A DNA stretch of 64,000 bases from Fulvivirga maritima (GTDB lineage: Bacteria; Bacteroidota; Bacteroidia; Cytophagales; Cyclobacteriaceae): positions 2,165,001-2,229,000 of the forward strand of contig NZ_CP089980.1 in the NCBI RefSeq assembly GCF_021389955.1, given 5' to 3'. This document shows positions 26,902-36,341 of the stretch, one piece after another. The notes under the pieces are model-generated. The model was not told the origin of the DNA. It saw nothing but the letters and a program-made list of their open reading frames with translations, and ran no database searches. The first letter of the stretch is position 1. Every line of letters begins with the position of its first letter. The position numbers and the translations under genes are program-made.

Positions 26902-27885
26902 TTACAGTTTCCCTTCTTTTCTTAACTGAGCAAATTCTTTAGCGCAATACGTTAAAATAATATCAGCGCCTGCTCTTTTCATACTAATCAACATTTCGTT
27001 CATAGTAGGAATTTTATCTAGCCATCCGTTTTGGGCGGCAGCTAATAGCATGGAGTACTCTCCACTTACGTGGTAAGCTGCTATAGGCAGATCATAGTTT
27101 TCCTTCAATAGCTTTATAATGTCAAGATAAGCCAATGCTGGTTTTACCATAAGGAAATCAGCACCCTCTTGCACGTCTAAATCAGCCTCGATCAATGCTT
27201 CGCGCTGGTTAGCAGGATTCATCTGATACGTTTTTTTATCACCACTTTTAGGAGCAGAATCTAGTGCATCTCTAAAAGGACCATAAAAAGCACTAGCATA
27301 CTTAGCGGTGTATGACATAATAGATACATTAGTATATCCGTTGGCATCCAGCACATCTCTGATATACCCCACTCGGCCATCCATCATGTCTGATGGGCCT
27401 ATGATATCTGCACCTGATTGTGCTTGAGATAAGGCCATTTTGCCTATAATTTCAAGGCTTTCGTCATTAAGGATGTTACCATTTTCATCTACTATCCCAT
27501 CATGACCATCAGAGCTATAAGGGTCCATAGCTACATCTGTCATTACACATACTTCGGGGAAAGTTTCCTTAACCTTTTTCAATGCCTGCTGATAGAAAAA
27601 GGAATTATCATAGCTTTTGGTAGCTAACTTGTCTTTGTAACTTTCGCCCACCACAGGAAAAATGTCAAAGGCTTTTACTCCCACCTCCAAACACTCTTCT
27701 ATTTCTTTCAACATCTTATCTATTCCCCATCTAAATACTCCGGGCATAGATTTAACCTCTACCTGAGCTTTAGGGTCTTCTAATAAAAAAAGAGGTAAAA
27801 TAAGATCGTCGGTAGATACCTTAGTTTCTTCAACCAGCGAGCGAATAGCTGCTGATTTTCGATTTCTTCTGGGTCTGTTAATCAT
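26902..27885 (-). CDS. hemB: Delta-aminolevulinic acid dehydratase (porphobilinogen synthase)
   Basis: A 327-residue enzyme that condenses two 5-aminolevulinate molecules into porphobilinogen for haem and other tetrapyrroles. The two Schiff-base lysines lie in SIMSYTAKYASAFYGPFRDA and FLMVKPALAYLD. The metal-site segment reads MTDVAMDPYSSDGHDG, the non-cysteine form. Length is normal. It has its own promoter-like -7 box. Confidence 0.96.
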   Translation of the reverse strand: MINRPRRNRKSAAIRSLVEETKVSTDDLILPLFLLEDPKAQVEVKSMPGVFRWGIDKMLKEIEECLEVGVKAFDIFPVVGESYKDKLATKSYDNSFFYQQALKKVKETFPEVCVMTDVAMDPYSSDGHDGIVDENGNILNDESLEIIGKMALSQAQSGADIIGPSDMMDGRVGYIRDVLDANGYTNVSIMSYTAKYASAFYGPFRDALDSAPKSGDKKTYQMNPANQREALIEADLDVQEGADFLMVKPALAYLDIIKLLKENYDLPIAAYHVSGEYSMLLAAAQNGWLDKIPTMNEMLISMKRAGADIILTYCAKEFAQLRKEGKL

Positions 27886-27923
27886 ATTTTTAAAAAGGCT
27901 TTTGTTCCTTATTTATTGTGGGG

Positions 27924-27931
27924 CAAAGATA
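27924..27931 (-). promoter_or_regulatory. Possible -7 box of hemB
   Basis: The minus strand reads TATCTTTG, a full match to the Bacteroidota TAnnTTTG element, about 39 bases before the hemB start. No good -33 TTTG at 19-21 bases. Confidence 0.4.
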
Positions 27932-27984
27932 GATGATAAGCATTTATTTAGCTCTGTAAATTGAGCTTATCATTTATAAAGCTG

Positions 27985-28836
27985 TTATGATCTTACCCAG
28001 ACTACCTGGTTGATCGCTGCTGTTTCTTCAGCAATGCCAGCTTCCTTGAGGGTGAATAGTACGCTGTCAAGCATTTTGTTGCTTACCCAGCTGTCAGTAG
28101 CCCATTCTGTAGCATGATACCAGTATTGCGCGTCTTCTAAAGGAATATTATACCTGTCACTGGTGAGCTCAATGGCATCTTTCCGTTTCATGAAATCTTT
28201 ACAAGACTCATGGACAACCTTGAGAAATATATCCAATTCTGTAGCTTTTTCTGCTATAGCCTTATCAGAGGCGGCTATCATAAAACAAGGCCACGGAGAT
28301 ATAAACTCACCAATTCTTCTTAAGTATCCCTGGCTTACATAGGGTTTGGTAGTATATTTTTCCCAGTAAAAGATGTCGGTGTCTCCACTGTTTAAAGATT
28401 CTAAGGCGCCATTAATATCCTGCACAGGAATAAACTGTTCTGCAGACATTTTTTTGCCTTTAGAAAGTGCGTCTACTGTGGGCATCAGGTGAGAGCCAGA
28501 TCCAAATCTGCTTATGGCTATATTTTTTTCGAAAACCTGATCATAAGAATGTACATCGCTGTCTTGGCCAGTATGTACTCCCCATATAAGTGGGGAGATT
28601 ACATAAGGGCTAATGATCTTAGAGGGGTTGCCGTTAATAATATCTATGATTATACCTTCGGTAAGCAATATGCAAATGTCGCATTCATTATTTCTCAAGG
28701 CGGCATTCATGGCACCTGTTCCTCCAGGAAAGTTGCTCCATTCAATATCAAGATTGGCCTGAGCAAAATCACCTCTTTCCATGGCTAAATGGATGGGTAG
28801 ATTAAAGTGCTCAGGCACACCTCCTATTCTTAGCAT
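27985..28836 (-). CDS. Cytoplasmic periplasmic-binding-protein-fold (PBP2) orphan, Ca3427-like
   Basis: A 283-residue type 2 solute-binding fold: the opening LRIGGVPEHFNLPIHLAMERGDF and the WSNFPGGTGAMNAALRNNECDICI segment match the NMT1/ThiY-related group sometimes called Ca3427-like. It starts directly with the first strand and has no signal peptide or lipobox, and no permease or ATPase lies nearby, so it is not an ordinary transporter component. It begins 16 bases after ornithine aminotransferase on the same strand, so it is probably co-transcribed. Ligand and role are unknown; the family name is from memory of the fold group, not a search. Confidence 0.7.
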   Translation of the reverse strand: MLRIGGVPEHFNLPIHLAMERGDFAQANLDIEWSNFPGGTGAMNAALRNNECDICILLTEGIIIDIINGNPSKIISPYVISPLIWGVHTGQDSDVHSYDQVFEKNIAISRFGSGSHLMPTVDALSKGKKMSAEQFIPVQDINGALESLNSGDTDIFYWEKYTTKPYVSQGYLRRIGEFISPWPCFMIAASDKAIAEKATELDIFLKVVHESCKDFMKRKDAIELTSDRYNIPLEDAQYWYHATEWATDSWVSNKMLDSVLFTLKEAGIAEETAAINQVVWVRS

Positions 28837-28852
28837 GCTCTGAATATATCAG

Positions 28853-30094
28853 TTAGAATTCTAAAATTGTCTTTTCGATAATATCACAGCATTCATTAAT
28901 CTGAGCTTCGTTCATTACCAAAGGAGGGGCAAAACGAATAATGTTACCATGTGTAGGCTTAGCTAGCAGACCATTTTCTTTTAAGGCTACGCAAATATCC
29001 CAGGCGGTAGAGCTGTCAGGAGAATCATTGATAACTACAGCGTTTAGTAGTCCTTTACCTCTTACCAGGCTGAGTTTATCTGTCTTCTCTATCAGCTGAG
29101 CCATTCTTTCTCTGAATATTATGCCCAGTTTATCAGCATTTTCGGCTAGTTTTTCTTCCTCTACTACTTCAAGAGCGGCCATAGCTACTTTACATCCTAG
29201 CGGGTTACCACCAAATGTACTTCCGTGCTGTCCGGGCTTAATTACTTCCATTACTTCATTATCTGCCAATACTGCAGATACCGGGTATGCACCACCAGAA
29301 AGTGCTTTACCTAATAAAAGCATGTCAGGTTTTACATCTTCATGGTTGCAAGCTAGTAGTTTACCGGTTCTGGCTATTCCTGTTTGGATTTCATCAGCAA
29401 TAAATAACACGTTATATTTTGCGCATAACTCATATGCCTTTTTAAGATAACCTTCATCAGGCACCATTACACCTGCTTCTCCTTGTATAGGTTCTACTAA
29501 AAAGCCTGCTATGTCATCTTGCTTGAGTACCTCTTCAAGGGCATCAAGGTCATTATAGTTTACTGAAATAAAGCCTGGGGTATATGGGCCGAAGTTGTTT
29601 TTAGCACTTTCATCATTAGAAAAAGAGATAATAGTAGTGGTTCTTCCGTGGAAGTTGCCATCACATACTATAATACGTGCTTTGTTTTCATCTATACCTC
29701 TTTTCTCATAAGCATATTTACGACAGATCTTAAGGGCTGTCTCTACCGCTTCAGCTCCCGTGTTCATGGGAAGTACTTTTTCGAAGCCGAAATATTCAGT
29801 GACAAACTTCTCGTATGCTCCCAATACATCATTATAAAATGCTCTTGAGGTCAGTGTAAGTGTTTCTGCCTGAGATTTAAGGGTATTAATAATTTTAGGG
29901 TGACAGTGTCCCTGATTAACGGCGCTATAAGCAGAAAGGAAATCGAAATATCTTTTTCCTTCGGCGTCCCACACATATACTCCTTCTCCTTTAGATAAAA
30001 CTACCGGAAGGGGATGATAATTATGAGCTCCATACTTATCCTCCAGTTGTATTGCTTGCTCAGAACTGAGATTTTTTTGTTCGGTAGTATTCAT
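28853..30094 (-). CDS. rocD: Ornithine--oxo-acid aminotransferase
   Basis: A 413-residue class III PLP aminotransferase that converts ornithine to glutamate semialdehyde. The opening ([26 protein letters not shown]) is the ornithine aminotransferase signature. Other marks are [12 protein letters not shown], the cofactor-binding [17 protein letters not shown], and the PLP lysine in [16 protein letters not shown]. Length agrees with the family. It leads a two-gene unit with the orphan binding-fold protein. Confidence 0.95.
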   Translation of the reverse strand: MNTTEQKNLSSEQAIQLEDKYGAHNYHPLPVVLSKGEGVYVWDAEGKRYFDFLSAYSAVNQGHCHPKIINTLKSQAETLTLTSRAFYNDVLGAYEKFVTEYFGFEKVLPMNTGAEAVETALKICRKYAYEKRGIDENKARIIVCDGNFHGRTTTIISFSNDESAKNNFGPYTPGFISVNYNDLDALEEVLKQDDIAGFLVEPIQGEAGVMVPDEGYLKKAYELCAKYNVLFIADEIQTGIARTGKLLACNHEDVKPDMLLLGKALSGGAYPVSAVLADNEVMEVIKPGQHGSTFGGNPLGCKVAMAALEVVEEEKLAENADKLGIIFRERMAQLIEKTDKLSLVRGKGLLNAVVINDSPDSSTAWDICVALKENGLLAKPTHGNIIRFAPPLVMNEAQINECCDIIEKTILEF

Positions 30095-30181
30095 AATGTT
30101 AACTTTAATAGCTGTTTAAGGGTTTAAAATTAAATGAATTTGAAAAAACTTTGTTGGTAAAAGATTTAGGAGTGATTGCAA

Positions 30182-30189
30182 CAAAAGTA
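30182..30189 (-). promoter_or_regulatory. Possible -7 box of rocD
   Basis: The minus strand reads TACTTTTG, a match to TAnnTTTG, about 88 bases before rocD. The -33 element is not convincing. Confidence 0.3.
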
Positions 30190-30280
30190 ACAAATTTGGG
30201 GAGAGAATAAAGAATTTGAGGGGTTCTCTACGGAGAGAAGAGTATAATATTAATATTTTCATAGAATAATTTTCGCAGTA

Positions 30281-30313
30281 TTTTGAATGTTATAGAAAAT
30301 TTTCTGATATTTG
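30281..30313 (+). promoter_or_regulatory. Promoter of the rpmB-rpmG-DUF4295 unit
   Basis: A -33 box TTTTG (30281-30285) and a -7-like box GATATTTG (30306-30313; consensus TAnnTTTG, one mismatch) are 20 bases apart, the Bacteroidota spacing. They lie about 45 bases before the L28 start. Confidence 0.5.
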
Positions 30314-30358
30314 CAGACCCAAATTAAAAAAGGATACGAAATTTAACTTTTTATAAAG

Positions 30359-30598
30359 ATGTCAAGAGTTTGCCAGATTACCGGAAAGAGGCCTCAGGTG
30401 GGAAATAACGTTTCGCACGCAAACAATAAAACTAAAAGAAGATTTAATCCAAATCTTCAGAAGAAGAGATTTTATATTCCTGAGGAGGATAAGTGGGTAA
30501 CTTTAAAGGTATCTACTTCAGCGATCAGAACCATTAACAAAAATGGTATTACGGCCGTTTTGAAAAAAGCCAGAGCGAACGGTAACACATTGGTTTAA
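30359..30598 (+). CDS. rpmB: Ribosomal protein L28
   Basis: A 79-residue basic protein of the large ribosomal subunit. The start [28 protein letters not shown] is the L28 signature; only the first Cys of the zinc-type pairs is present, so this is the zinc-free form. First gene of rpmB-rpmG-DUF4295, a fixed set in Bacteroidota, with ftsY next. Confidence 0.98.
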   Translation: MSRVCQITGKRPQVGNNVSHANNKTKRRFNPNLQKKRFYIPEEDKWVTLKVSTSAIRTINKNGITAVLKKARANGNTLV

Positions 30599-30627
30599 GT
30601 AATTAAAGCATTTAAAAGAATTTAATC

Positions 30628-30810
30628 ATGGCTAAAAAAGGCAACAGAGTTCAGGTGATATTAGAATGCACCGAGCACAAAACAACTGGTAAACCAGGAA
30701 CATCAAGATACATCACTACTAAGAATAGAAAAAACACTACTGAGCGTTTGGAGCTTAAGAAGTATAACCCTATTCTTAAGAAATATACCATTCACAAAGA
30801 AATTAAATAA
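30628..30810 (+). CDS. rpmG: Ribosomal protein L33
   Basis: A 60-residue basic protein with the L33 pattern: [15 protein letters not shown], the [11 protein letters not shown] segment and the [20 protein letters not shown] end. A single Cys remains, so the zinc ribbon is lost, as in other zinc-free L33 forms. Twenty-nine bases after rpmB and 2 before the next small gene. Confidence 0.98.
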   Translation: MAKKGNRVQVILECTEHKTTGKPGTSRYITTKNRKNTTERLELKKYNPILKKYTIHKEIK

Positions 30811-30812
30811 CT

Positions 30813-30968
30813 ATGGCTAAGAAAGTAGTTGCAACCCTTCAGAAAAAAGAAGGAAAGAATTTTGCGAAAGTGATAAGAGCCGTTAGATCTGAGAAGACTG
30901 GTGCTTATACTTTCAGGGAAGAGATGGTTCCTGTTGATCAGGTTAAGGATACTTTGGATAAAAAGTAA
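30813..30968 (+). CDS. DUF4295 family small protein
   Basis: A 51-residue lysine-rich protein (MAKKVVATLQKKEGKNFAKV at the start, AYTFREEMVPVDQVKDTLDK near the end). It matches the DUF4295 family that always follows rpmG in Bacteroidota and is thought to be ribosome-associated, though its function is not established. The gene starts 2 bases after rpmG and is followed by a terminator. It is too short for ordinary length cut-offs and easily missed. Confidence 0.92.
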   Translation: MAKKVVATLQKKEGKNFAKVIRAVRSEKTGAYTFREEMVPVDQVKDTLDKK

Positions 30969-30992
30969 TCAAAACTTATTTGAAATCTTGTT

Positions 30993-31030
30993 AAAGTCCC
31001 TTCCGAATAGTTGTCGGAAGGGACTTTTTT
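30993..31030 (+). terminator. Terminator after the rpmB-rpmG-DUF4295 unit
   Basis: Strong hairpin with arms AAAGTCCCTTCCGA and TCGGAAGGGACTTT around a 7-base loop (ATAGTTG), then six or more T. It separates the ribosomal genes from ftsY. Confidence 0.95.
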
Positions 31031-31101
31031 GTTATTTTCACCGTGTATATGTACCTATTTGATAATGAGTGTCTTTCAATTAGGTTTAAACCAACAACAT
31101 T

Positions 31102-32061
31102 ATGGCAATTTTTGGAGGTCTATTCTCAAAAGATAAGAAAGAGTCTCTTGATAAGGGATTAGAAAAAACAAAGGAAAGTTTTTTCACTAAGCTTGGAAAA
31201 GCGGTAGTAGGTAAGTCTAAAGTAGATGAAGAAGTATTAGATGAATTGGAAGAGGTTCTTATTACTTCAGATGTGGGCGTAAACACTACTATTAAGGTTA
31301 TTGAGAGAATAGAAGAGCGAGTTGCCAGAGATAAGTACATGGGTGTAGAGGAGCTTGATAAAATTCTTAGAGAAGAAATAGCAGGCTTACTGGCAGAGAA
31401 TAACACGCAAGATCTTAAGGATTTTTCTATTCCTGAAGGAGTAAAAAGACCTTACGTAATTATGGTAGTAGGGGTTAATGGTGTGGGTAAAACTACCACT
31501 ATTGGTAAACTTTCTGCTCAATATAAAAGCAAAGGCCTTAAAGTGGTGCTGGGTGCAGCGGATACTTTTAGAGCTGCAGCTGTAGATCAAATTAAATTAT
31601 GGGGTGACCGTGTAGGGGTTCCTGTAGTATCAAAAGGAATGAATACTGATCCTTCTGCCGTAGCATTTGATGCTGTAAAGCAAGGGGTGGATGAAGGAGC
31701 TGACGTAGTTATTATAGATACAGCCGGTAGGTTACACACCAAAGTGAACTTAATGAATGAGCTCTCTAAAATTAAGAGGGTAATGCAGAAATTCATACCT
31801 GAAGCTCCGCACGAAGTATTACTAGTGTTAGATGGTAGTACTGGTCAAAATGCTTCAATCCAGGCGAGAGAATTTACTAAGGCTACAGAAGTAACTGCAC
31901 TGGCTATTACCAAATTAGACGGTACCGCCAAAGGTGGCGTGGTAATAGGTATCTCCGACGAATTTAAAATTCCTGTTAAATATATTGGTGTAGGCGAAAA
32001 GGTTGAAGACCTGCAGGTGTTTAATAAAATGGAATTTGTAGATTCTTTCTTTAAGAAATAG
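31102..32061 (+). CDS. ftsY: Signal recognition particle receptor FtsY
   Basis: A 319-residue SRP GTPase. The N domain fills residues 1-100 or so; the G domain has the P-loop GVNGVGKTTTIGKL (near 124), DTAGR (near 209), and TKLDGTAKGG (near 272). It receives ribosome-nascent-chain-SRP complexes at the membrane. The long acidic N-terminal A domain of enteric FtsY is missing, as is normal for Bacteroidota. Confidence 0.97.
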   Translation: MAIFGGLFSKDKKESLDKGLEKTKESFFTKLGKAVVGKSKVDEEVLDELEEVLITSDVGVNTTIKVIERIEERVARDKYMGVEELDKILREEIAGLLAENNTQDLKDFSIPEGVKRPYVIMVVGVNGVGKTTTIGKLSAQYKSKGLKVVLGAADTFRAAAVDQIKLWGDRVGVPVVSKGMNTDPSAVAFDAVKQGVDEGADVVIIDTAGRLHTKVNLMNELSKIKRVMQKFIPEAPHEVLLVLDGSTGQNASIQAREFTKATEVTALAITKLDGTAKGGVVIGISDEFKIPVKYIGVGEKVEDLQVFNKMEFVDSFFKK

Positions 32062-32068
32062 TTAATTA

Positions 32069-32836
32069 CTATTTCTTTGGGTAATCCGGAACAGGCACTT
32101 TCCTTATAGGTATTCTGAACATGATCCAATAGTTGAATCCCCAGGTTACATTGTCTTCAGCTAAACCATAGCCGGGGATGGTATGGGGCATAAGTTCTTC
32201 TTCTTCAAAATTGCTCAGGCGCACTTTAAATCTGGCGGTGTAACCCATCCAAAGAGGTTTGGCTATTTGTACTTTTAAGCCGGTAGTTAATTCAAACCAG
32301 TGCGCTGTTATATTGCTATTTTCTAAGTTTCCGTTAGTCACTCCATAAGTGGGGTCATTGTTAATGTAGGAGAGGTTATCTGAAAAGGAAGATAAAGCAT
32401 AGCGTAAGCCTACAAACAAAGCACTCCTGTCAGGGTCTTTTACCAGAAAGTTAATATCCGGGCCCAGTTTTAAATAAGATCCCTTTACTTCATAAGCTGC
32501 GCTGTCGTTGTCAGTGCTCATGGATTGCTCCATACGACCAAGCTCCACATTAAAAAGGTATTTATGAAAATCTATATCAGCAGTGATGTTAAACTCTGTA
32601 TATTCATCTTTGGTGAAAGTTTTTACTATACTAATCACATCAGTACCTATACGCACTCCTGTAGGAATGTACATAGTGCTAGAGTCTAAGGCATTAATTA
32701 CAGAATCAGTTTTAGCTTTTACCGTCTTTTCTTTTTTGGGTTTCGGTTTATCTTCTGTTTCTTCATCCTTCAGGTCTTGAGCGGAAGAAATTAAACATGC
32801 CAAAAGAAGGCTGGCGCTAATTAAATATTTTAACAT
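32069..32836 (-). CDS. DUF6048-type outer membrane protein
   Basis: A 255-residue protein with a signal peptide (about 1-19, ending SSAQ), a charged Lys/Glu-rich stretch (about 21-45), and a C-terminal strand-rich region with alternating aromatics (GLRYALSSFSDN; WFELTTGLKVQI; WGFNYWIMFRIPI) that suggests an outer-membrane barrel. The pairing with the lipoprotein gene upstream, overlapping by 20 bases, matches the DUF6452-DUF6048 couple of Bacteroidota. Function unknown. Convergent with ftsY. Confidence 0.72.
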   Translation of the reverse strand: MLKYLISASLLLACLISSAQDLKDEETEDKPKPKKEKTVKAKTDSVINALDSSTMYIPTGVRIGTDVISIVKTFTKDEYTEFNITADIDFHKYLFNVELGRMEQSMSTDNDSAAYEVKGSYLKLGPDINFLVKDPDRSALFVGLRYALSSFSDNLSYINNDPTYGVTNGNLENSNITAHWFELTTGLKVQIAKPLWMGYTARFKVRLSNFEEEELMPHTIPGYGLAEDNVTWGFNYWIMFRIPIRKVPVPDYPKK

Positions 32837-33263
32837 CTTCAGTGCTGCTGTTTGATAATATATTGTTAACTACAACTACAGAATCCATAGTGGTAGAGGC
32901 GATTTCAAGATTTCTTATTATGTATTCTACTCCGCATTCATCAGATATAAAACGGGTACTGACGTCATAGGTAAACGTGATATCAGAGTCTCCATACTCA
33001 GTACTAAAATAGAAGGTTGTGCTGTCATGGTCGGTTCTGAGCGGGAGTTCTAGAGAACTGTATGAATTAGCCACGACCAGATCCTCCTCAACATCGTCAG
33101 TTTGAATAGACGAAACCCAAGTTTGCTCTGCATCTCCATCTGTAGTGCTGTAAAAATTAACTACCATTGATGTGGAAGTTATGGTGTTACAGTCTGGGTC
33201 TTCCAGGCATGCAGAAAGACCTAAAAGGGTAATAAAAGTGATATAAATTGTAGCGTGTCTCAT
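32817..33263 (-). CDS. DUF6452-type lipoprotein
   Basis: A 148-residue lipoprotein: the signal peptide ends in the lipobox LSAC (Cys about residue 19), then ACLEDPDCN. The rest is strand-rich and secreted (TSMVVNFYSTTDGD; IRNLEIASTTMDSVVVVNN). It overlaps the DUF6048-type gene by 20 bases. Function unknown; the shared operon suggests a joint envelope role. Confidence 0.72.
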   Translation of the reverse strand: MRHATIYITFITLLGLSACLEDPDCNTITSTSMVVNFYSTTDGDAEQTWVSSIQTDDVEEDLVVANSYSSLELPLRTDHDSTTFYFSTEYGDSDITFTYDVSTRFISDECGVEYIIRNLEIASTTMDSVVVVNNILSNSSTEDVKIFN

Positions 33264-33274
33264 TTTATAAATGG

Positions 33275-33282
33275 CAAATATA
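33275..33282 (-). promoter_or_regulatory. Possible -7 box of the DUF6452-DUF6048 unit
   Basis: The minus strand reads TATATTTG, matching TAnnTTTG, 12 bases before the lipoprotein start codon. No clear -33 box. Confidence 0.35.
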
Positions 33283-33389
33283 AAACTTTAGTTGTCTCCA
33301 TCTTGTATTATATGCTTAAATGTAGATGATGTAATAAATAAAGCAACGTTACTTTCATAGGCTTCTTTTCTATTCAGCACTAGTTTTAG

Positions 33390-33397
33390 TAATTTTG
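33390..33397 (+). promoter_or_regulatory. Probable -7 box of rimO
   Basis: TAATTTTG fits TAnnTTTG exactly and lies 24 bases before the TTG start of rimO. Twenty bases upstream is a T-rich stretch (TTCTTTTC) that is only a weak -33. Confidence 0.4.
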
Positions 33398-33420
33398 CAT
33401 ACATTTTTAATTAGCACGAT

Positions 33421-34737
33421 TTGAAAACTAAGGGTAGAAAGAAGGACAAAGTAAACATCGTTACGTTAGGTTGCTCAAAAAATCTGGTAGATTCTGAGGT
33501 AATGCTAACGCAGCTTCGTGGCAACAAGATTAATGCCACACATGAAGATAATAATGATGATGCCAATGTGGTGATTGTGAACACATGTGGGTTTATAGAT
33601 AACGCCAAGCAAGAGTCTATAGACACTATATTGAGGTACGCAGATGCTAAACAAGATGGACTTATCGAAAAGCTATATGTTACTGGGTGCTTATCTCAGC
33701 GATATAAAGATGACCTGGAAAAGGAAATTCCGCAAGTAGATGCATTTTTTGGTACTATGGAGCTGCCGCTTTTATTGAAAAAATTTAAAGCAGACTATAA
33801 GCACGAGCTTGTTGGGGAAAGAATTCTTACTACTTCTAATCATTACGCTTATTTAAAAATAGCTGAAGGTTGTGATAGACCTTGCTCTTTTTGCGCTATC
33901 CCTATAATGAGGGGAAAGCATGTTTCTAAAACTATTGAGGAGTTAGTAACAGAAGCCAAGAATCTTGCTAAATACGGAACCAAAGAGCTGCTACTCATTG
34001 CTCAGGATTCTACTTACTATGGCTTAGATATTTACGGCAAACGCAATTTGGCCGATTTATTAAGAAGTCTTTCTGATGTAGAAGGTATAGAGTGGATAAG
34101 ATTACATTATGCCTTTCCTACGGGCTTCCCTATGGATATTCTTGATGTAATGGCCGAGAGATCTAATATCTGTAATTATATAGATATGCCTTTACAGCAT
34201 GGCTCTACCCGCGTGCTTAAGCATATGAGAAGAGGTACTACTCGTGAAAAGCAAGAGGCGCTTATTCAGGACATCAGAGCTAAAATGCCAGATATTGCTA
34301 TAAGAACTACTCTGATAGCCGGGTACCCGGGTGAAACAGAAGAGGAATTTCAGGAAATGTATGATTTTGTGGAAAGAATGCGTTTTGAGAGACTCGGAAT
34401 CTTCACTTATTCGCATGAAGAAAACACTCATGCCTATAATTTTATTGACGATGTTCCTGCTGATGTGAAACAAGAACGGGCCAATGCCGTAATGGAATTA
34501 CAGGAAGGTATTTCTTATGACCTTAACCAAAAGAGAATAGGCCAGACTTATAAAGTATTAGTGGATCGTATGGAAGGAGGAAAATATATCGGTAGAACCG
34601 AATATGATTCACCTGAAGTAGATAACGAAGTAATTATAGATGAAAAAGATGGCCATATCAGGTTAGGTGATTTTGTTCAAGTGAAAATTAATGATGCGAC
34701 AGAATTCGATCTATATGGAAGTGTTGTCAATGACTGA
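33421..34737 (+). CDS. rimO: Ribosomal protein S12 methylthiotransferase RimO
   Basis: A 438-residue radical-SAM enzyme that adds a methylthio group to an aspartate of ribosomal protein S12. The N-terminal MTTase domain has cysteines in LGCSKN, NTCGFI and VTGCLSQ; the radical-SAM cluster is in GCDRPCSFCAIP (about residues 151-162); a C-terminal TRAM domain closes the protein (YKVLVDRMEGGKYIGRTEYDSPEVD). The frame opens with TTG; no in-frame ATG occurs before the conserved start. Confidence 0.95.
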   Translation: MKTKGRKKDKVNIVTLGCSKNLVDSEVMLTQLRGNKINATHEDNNDDANVVIVNTCGFIDNAKQESIDTILRYADAKQDGLIEKLYVTGCLSQRYKDDLEKEIPQVDAFFGTMELPLLLKKFKADYKHELVGERILTTSNHYAYLKIAEGCDRPCSFCAIPIMRGKHVSKTIEELVTEAKNLAKYGTKELLLIAQDSTYYGLDIYGKRNLADLLRSLSDVEGIEWIRLHYAFPTGFPMDILDVMAERSNICNYIDMPLQHGSTRVLKHMRRGTTREKQEALIQDIRAKMPDIAIRTTLIAGYPGETEEEFQEMYDFVERMRFERLGIFTYSHEENTHAYNFIDDVPADVKQERANAVMELQEGISYDLNQKRIGQTYKVLVDRMEGGKYIGRTEYDSPEVDNEVIIDEKDGHIRLGDFVQVKINDATEFDLYGSVVND

Positions 34738-34790
34738 TGGAATAGCAGTCTGTCAGTGTCATGCGATAACCTTATAATCAAACCGTTCAT

Positions 34791-36341
34791 ATGAATATAA
34801 ATAAAGTTGATTTTACCGAGACGCACCAGTTCTCAGCATTGTTTTTAGATTATATAAAAGGTAAAGATCAACTTAAGGGATTCTATAACCAGTATCCTGA
34901 AATAAGTAATTTTCAGAAGCAGATAGAGGAGAGGAATTTCTCAAGTGATACCCGAGAAGTTTTAGTGAAAGTTTTAAAAGAGCAATATCAGCACATAGAT
35001 GCTGATTATGCACCTATAAAACTGTTGGAAGAGGAGAATACTTTTACCATTACCACAGGCCATCAGCTCAATATTTTTACAGGGCCACTATATTTCATAT
35101 ATAAGTTAGTAACGGTTATTAATACCTGTAAAGAGCTTAAGCAGAATTATCCAGAGTATAATTTTGTGCCGGTATATTGGATGGCTACGGAAGATCATGA
35201 TTTTGATGAAATCAGATATTTCAGGCTCAGTGGAAAAAAGCACCAATGGAGCACAGAGCAGAAAGGTGGAGTAGGCAGGTTTACTACCAAGGGTATTGAG
35301 CAAATAATAGCTTCAGTACCAGGCATGCCTCAGTTTTTTATAGATGCCTATACTAAAAGTAAAAATCTGGCCGATGCTGTGCGTAGTTATGTGCACCATT
35401 TATTCGGCGAAGAGGGCTTGTTAGTAGTAGATGGAGATAGCCCTGAGTTAAAGGCGCCCCTAAAGCCTTATATTACAGCCGATGTAATTAATAATGAAAC
35501 CCTTCCTTTTGTAGAGAAGCATACTTCAGATCTCGAAGAACTTGGTTACAAAACACAGGTTCATGGCAGAGAGATCAACTTTTTTTACTTGGAAGATGGC
35601 CTAAGAGAAAGAATAGTAAAGGAAGATGACCATTATAAGGTATTAGACACCGATTTATCTTTTTCTGAAGAGGAAATAAAAAGTTTAATAGATCAGCACC
35701 CGGAGAGGTTTAGCCCTAATGTGGTTTTAAGACCGCTATATCAGGAAGTGGTACTGCCTAACTTGGCTTATGCCGGTGGTCCGGCAGAGGTGGTGTATTG
35801 GTTACAGCTAAAATCTGCCTTCGATCATTATGGAGTGTCTTTTCCTATGCTTATGCCTAGAAACTTTGCCTTGGTAATACCGGGGCCGGTCAAAAGAAAA
35901 ATGGATAAGCTGGAGCTATCCTTTTTAGATCTTTTTAAAGGCGGAGCAGAGCTGGAAAAGGAAATAGTAGAAAAATATAGTACTCATGATATTCACCTGA
36001 ATGGTCAGAAGGAAGCTATTATGGAGTATTTTGATAAGATAAAAGCCCAGGCAACTTCAATAGATCCTACATTGAGTCAGCATGTAGAAGCTCAGCAAAC
36101 CAAGACCAAAAATAGACTCGAAATCATAGAGAAGAAGTTTATACGTGCAGAAAAGAAGAATCAGTCAGATAAACTGAGACAACTGCATGCTGTGTTAGAT
36201 GAGCTTTTCCCTGGTGGTAGTCCACAAGAAAGAGTAGACAACTTCCTGAATTTCTACTTAGAAGATACTGAGTTTATAAAGAAACTGATCACAGGTTTTG
36301 AACCCCTTGACTTTAGGTTCAACATAATTACTAATGATTGA
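34791..36341 (+). CDS. bshC: Bacillithiol biosynthesis cysteine-adding enzyme BshC
   Basis: A 516-residue enzyme for the last step of bacillithiol synthesis, adding cysteine to GlcN-malate. Typical segments are FTITTGHQLNIFTGPLYFIYK, PVYWMATEDHDFDEI, the nucleotidyltransferase-like centre VVLRPLYQEVVLPNLAYAGGPAEVVYW, and a C-terminal coiled coil. Length fits the family. It overlaps the cyclo-ligase gene by 8 bases. With YtxJ at 58941 it shows that bacillithiol is the likely low-molecular-weight thiol. Confidence 0.95.
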   Translation: MNINKVDFTETHQFSALFLDYIKGKDQLKGFYNQYPEISNFQKQIEERNFSSDTREVLVKVLKEQYQHIDADYAPIKLLEEENTFTITTGHQLNIFTGPLYFIYKLVTVINTCKELKQNYPEYNFVPVYWMATEDHDFDEIRYFRLSGKKHQWSTEQKGGVGRFTTKGIEQIIASVPGMPQFFIDAYTKSKNLADAVRSYVHHLFGEEGLLVVDGDSPELKAPLKPYITADVINNETLPFVEKHTSDLEELGYKTQVHGREINFFYLEDGLRERIVKEDDHYKVLDTDLSFSEEEIKSLIDQHPERFSPNVVLRPLYQEVVLPNLAYAGGPAEVVYWLQLKSAFDHYGVSFPMLMPRNFALVIPGPVKRKMDKLELSFLDLFKGGAELEKEIVEKYSTHDIHLNGQKEAIMEYFDKIKAQATSIDPTLSQHVEAQQTKTKNRLEIIEKKFIRAEKKNQSDKLRQLHAVLDELFPGGSPQERVDNFLNFYLEDTEFIKKLITGFEPLDFRFNIITND

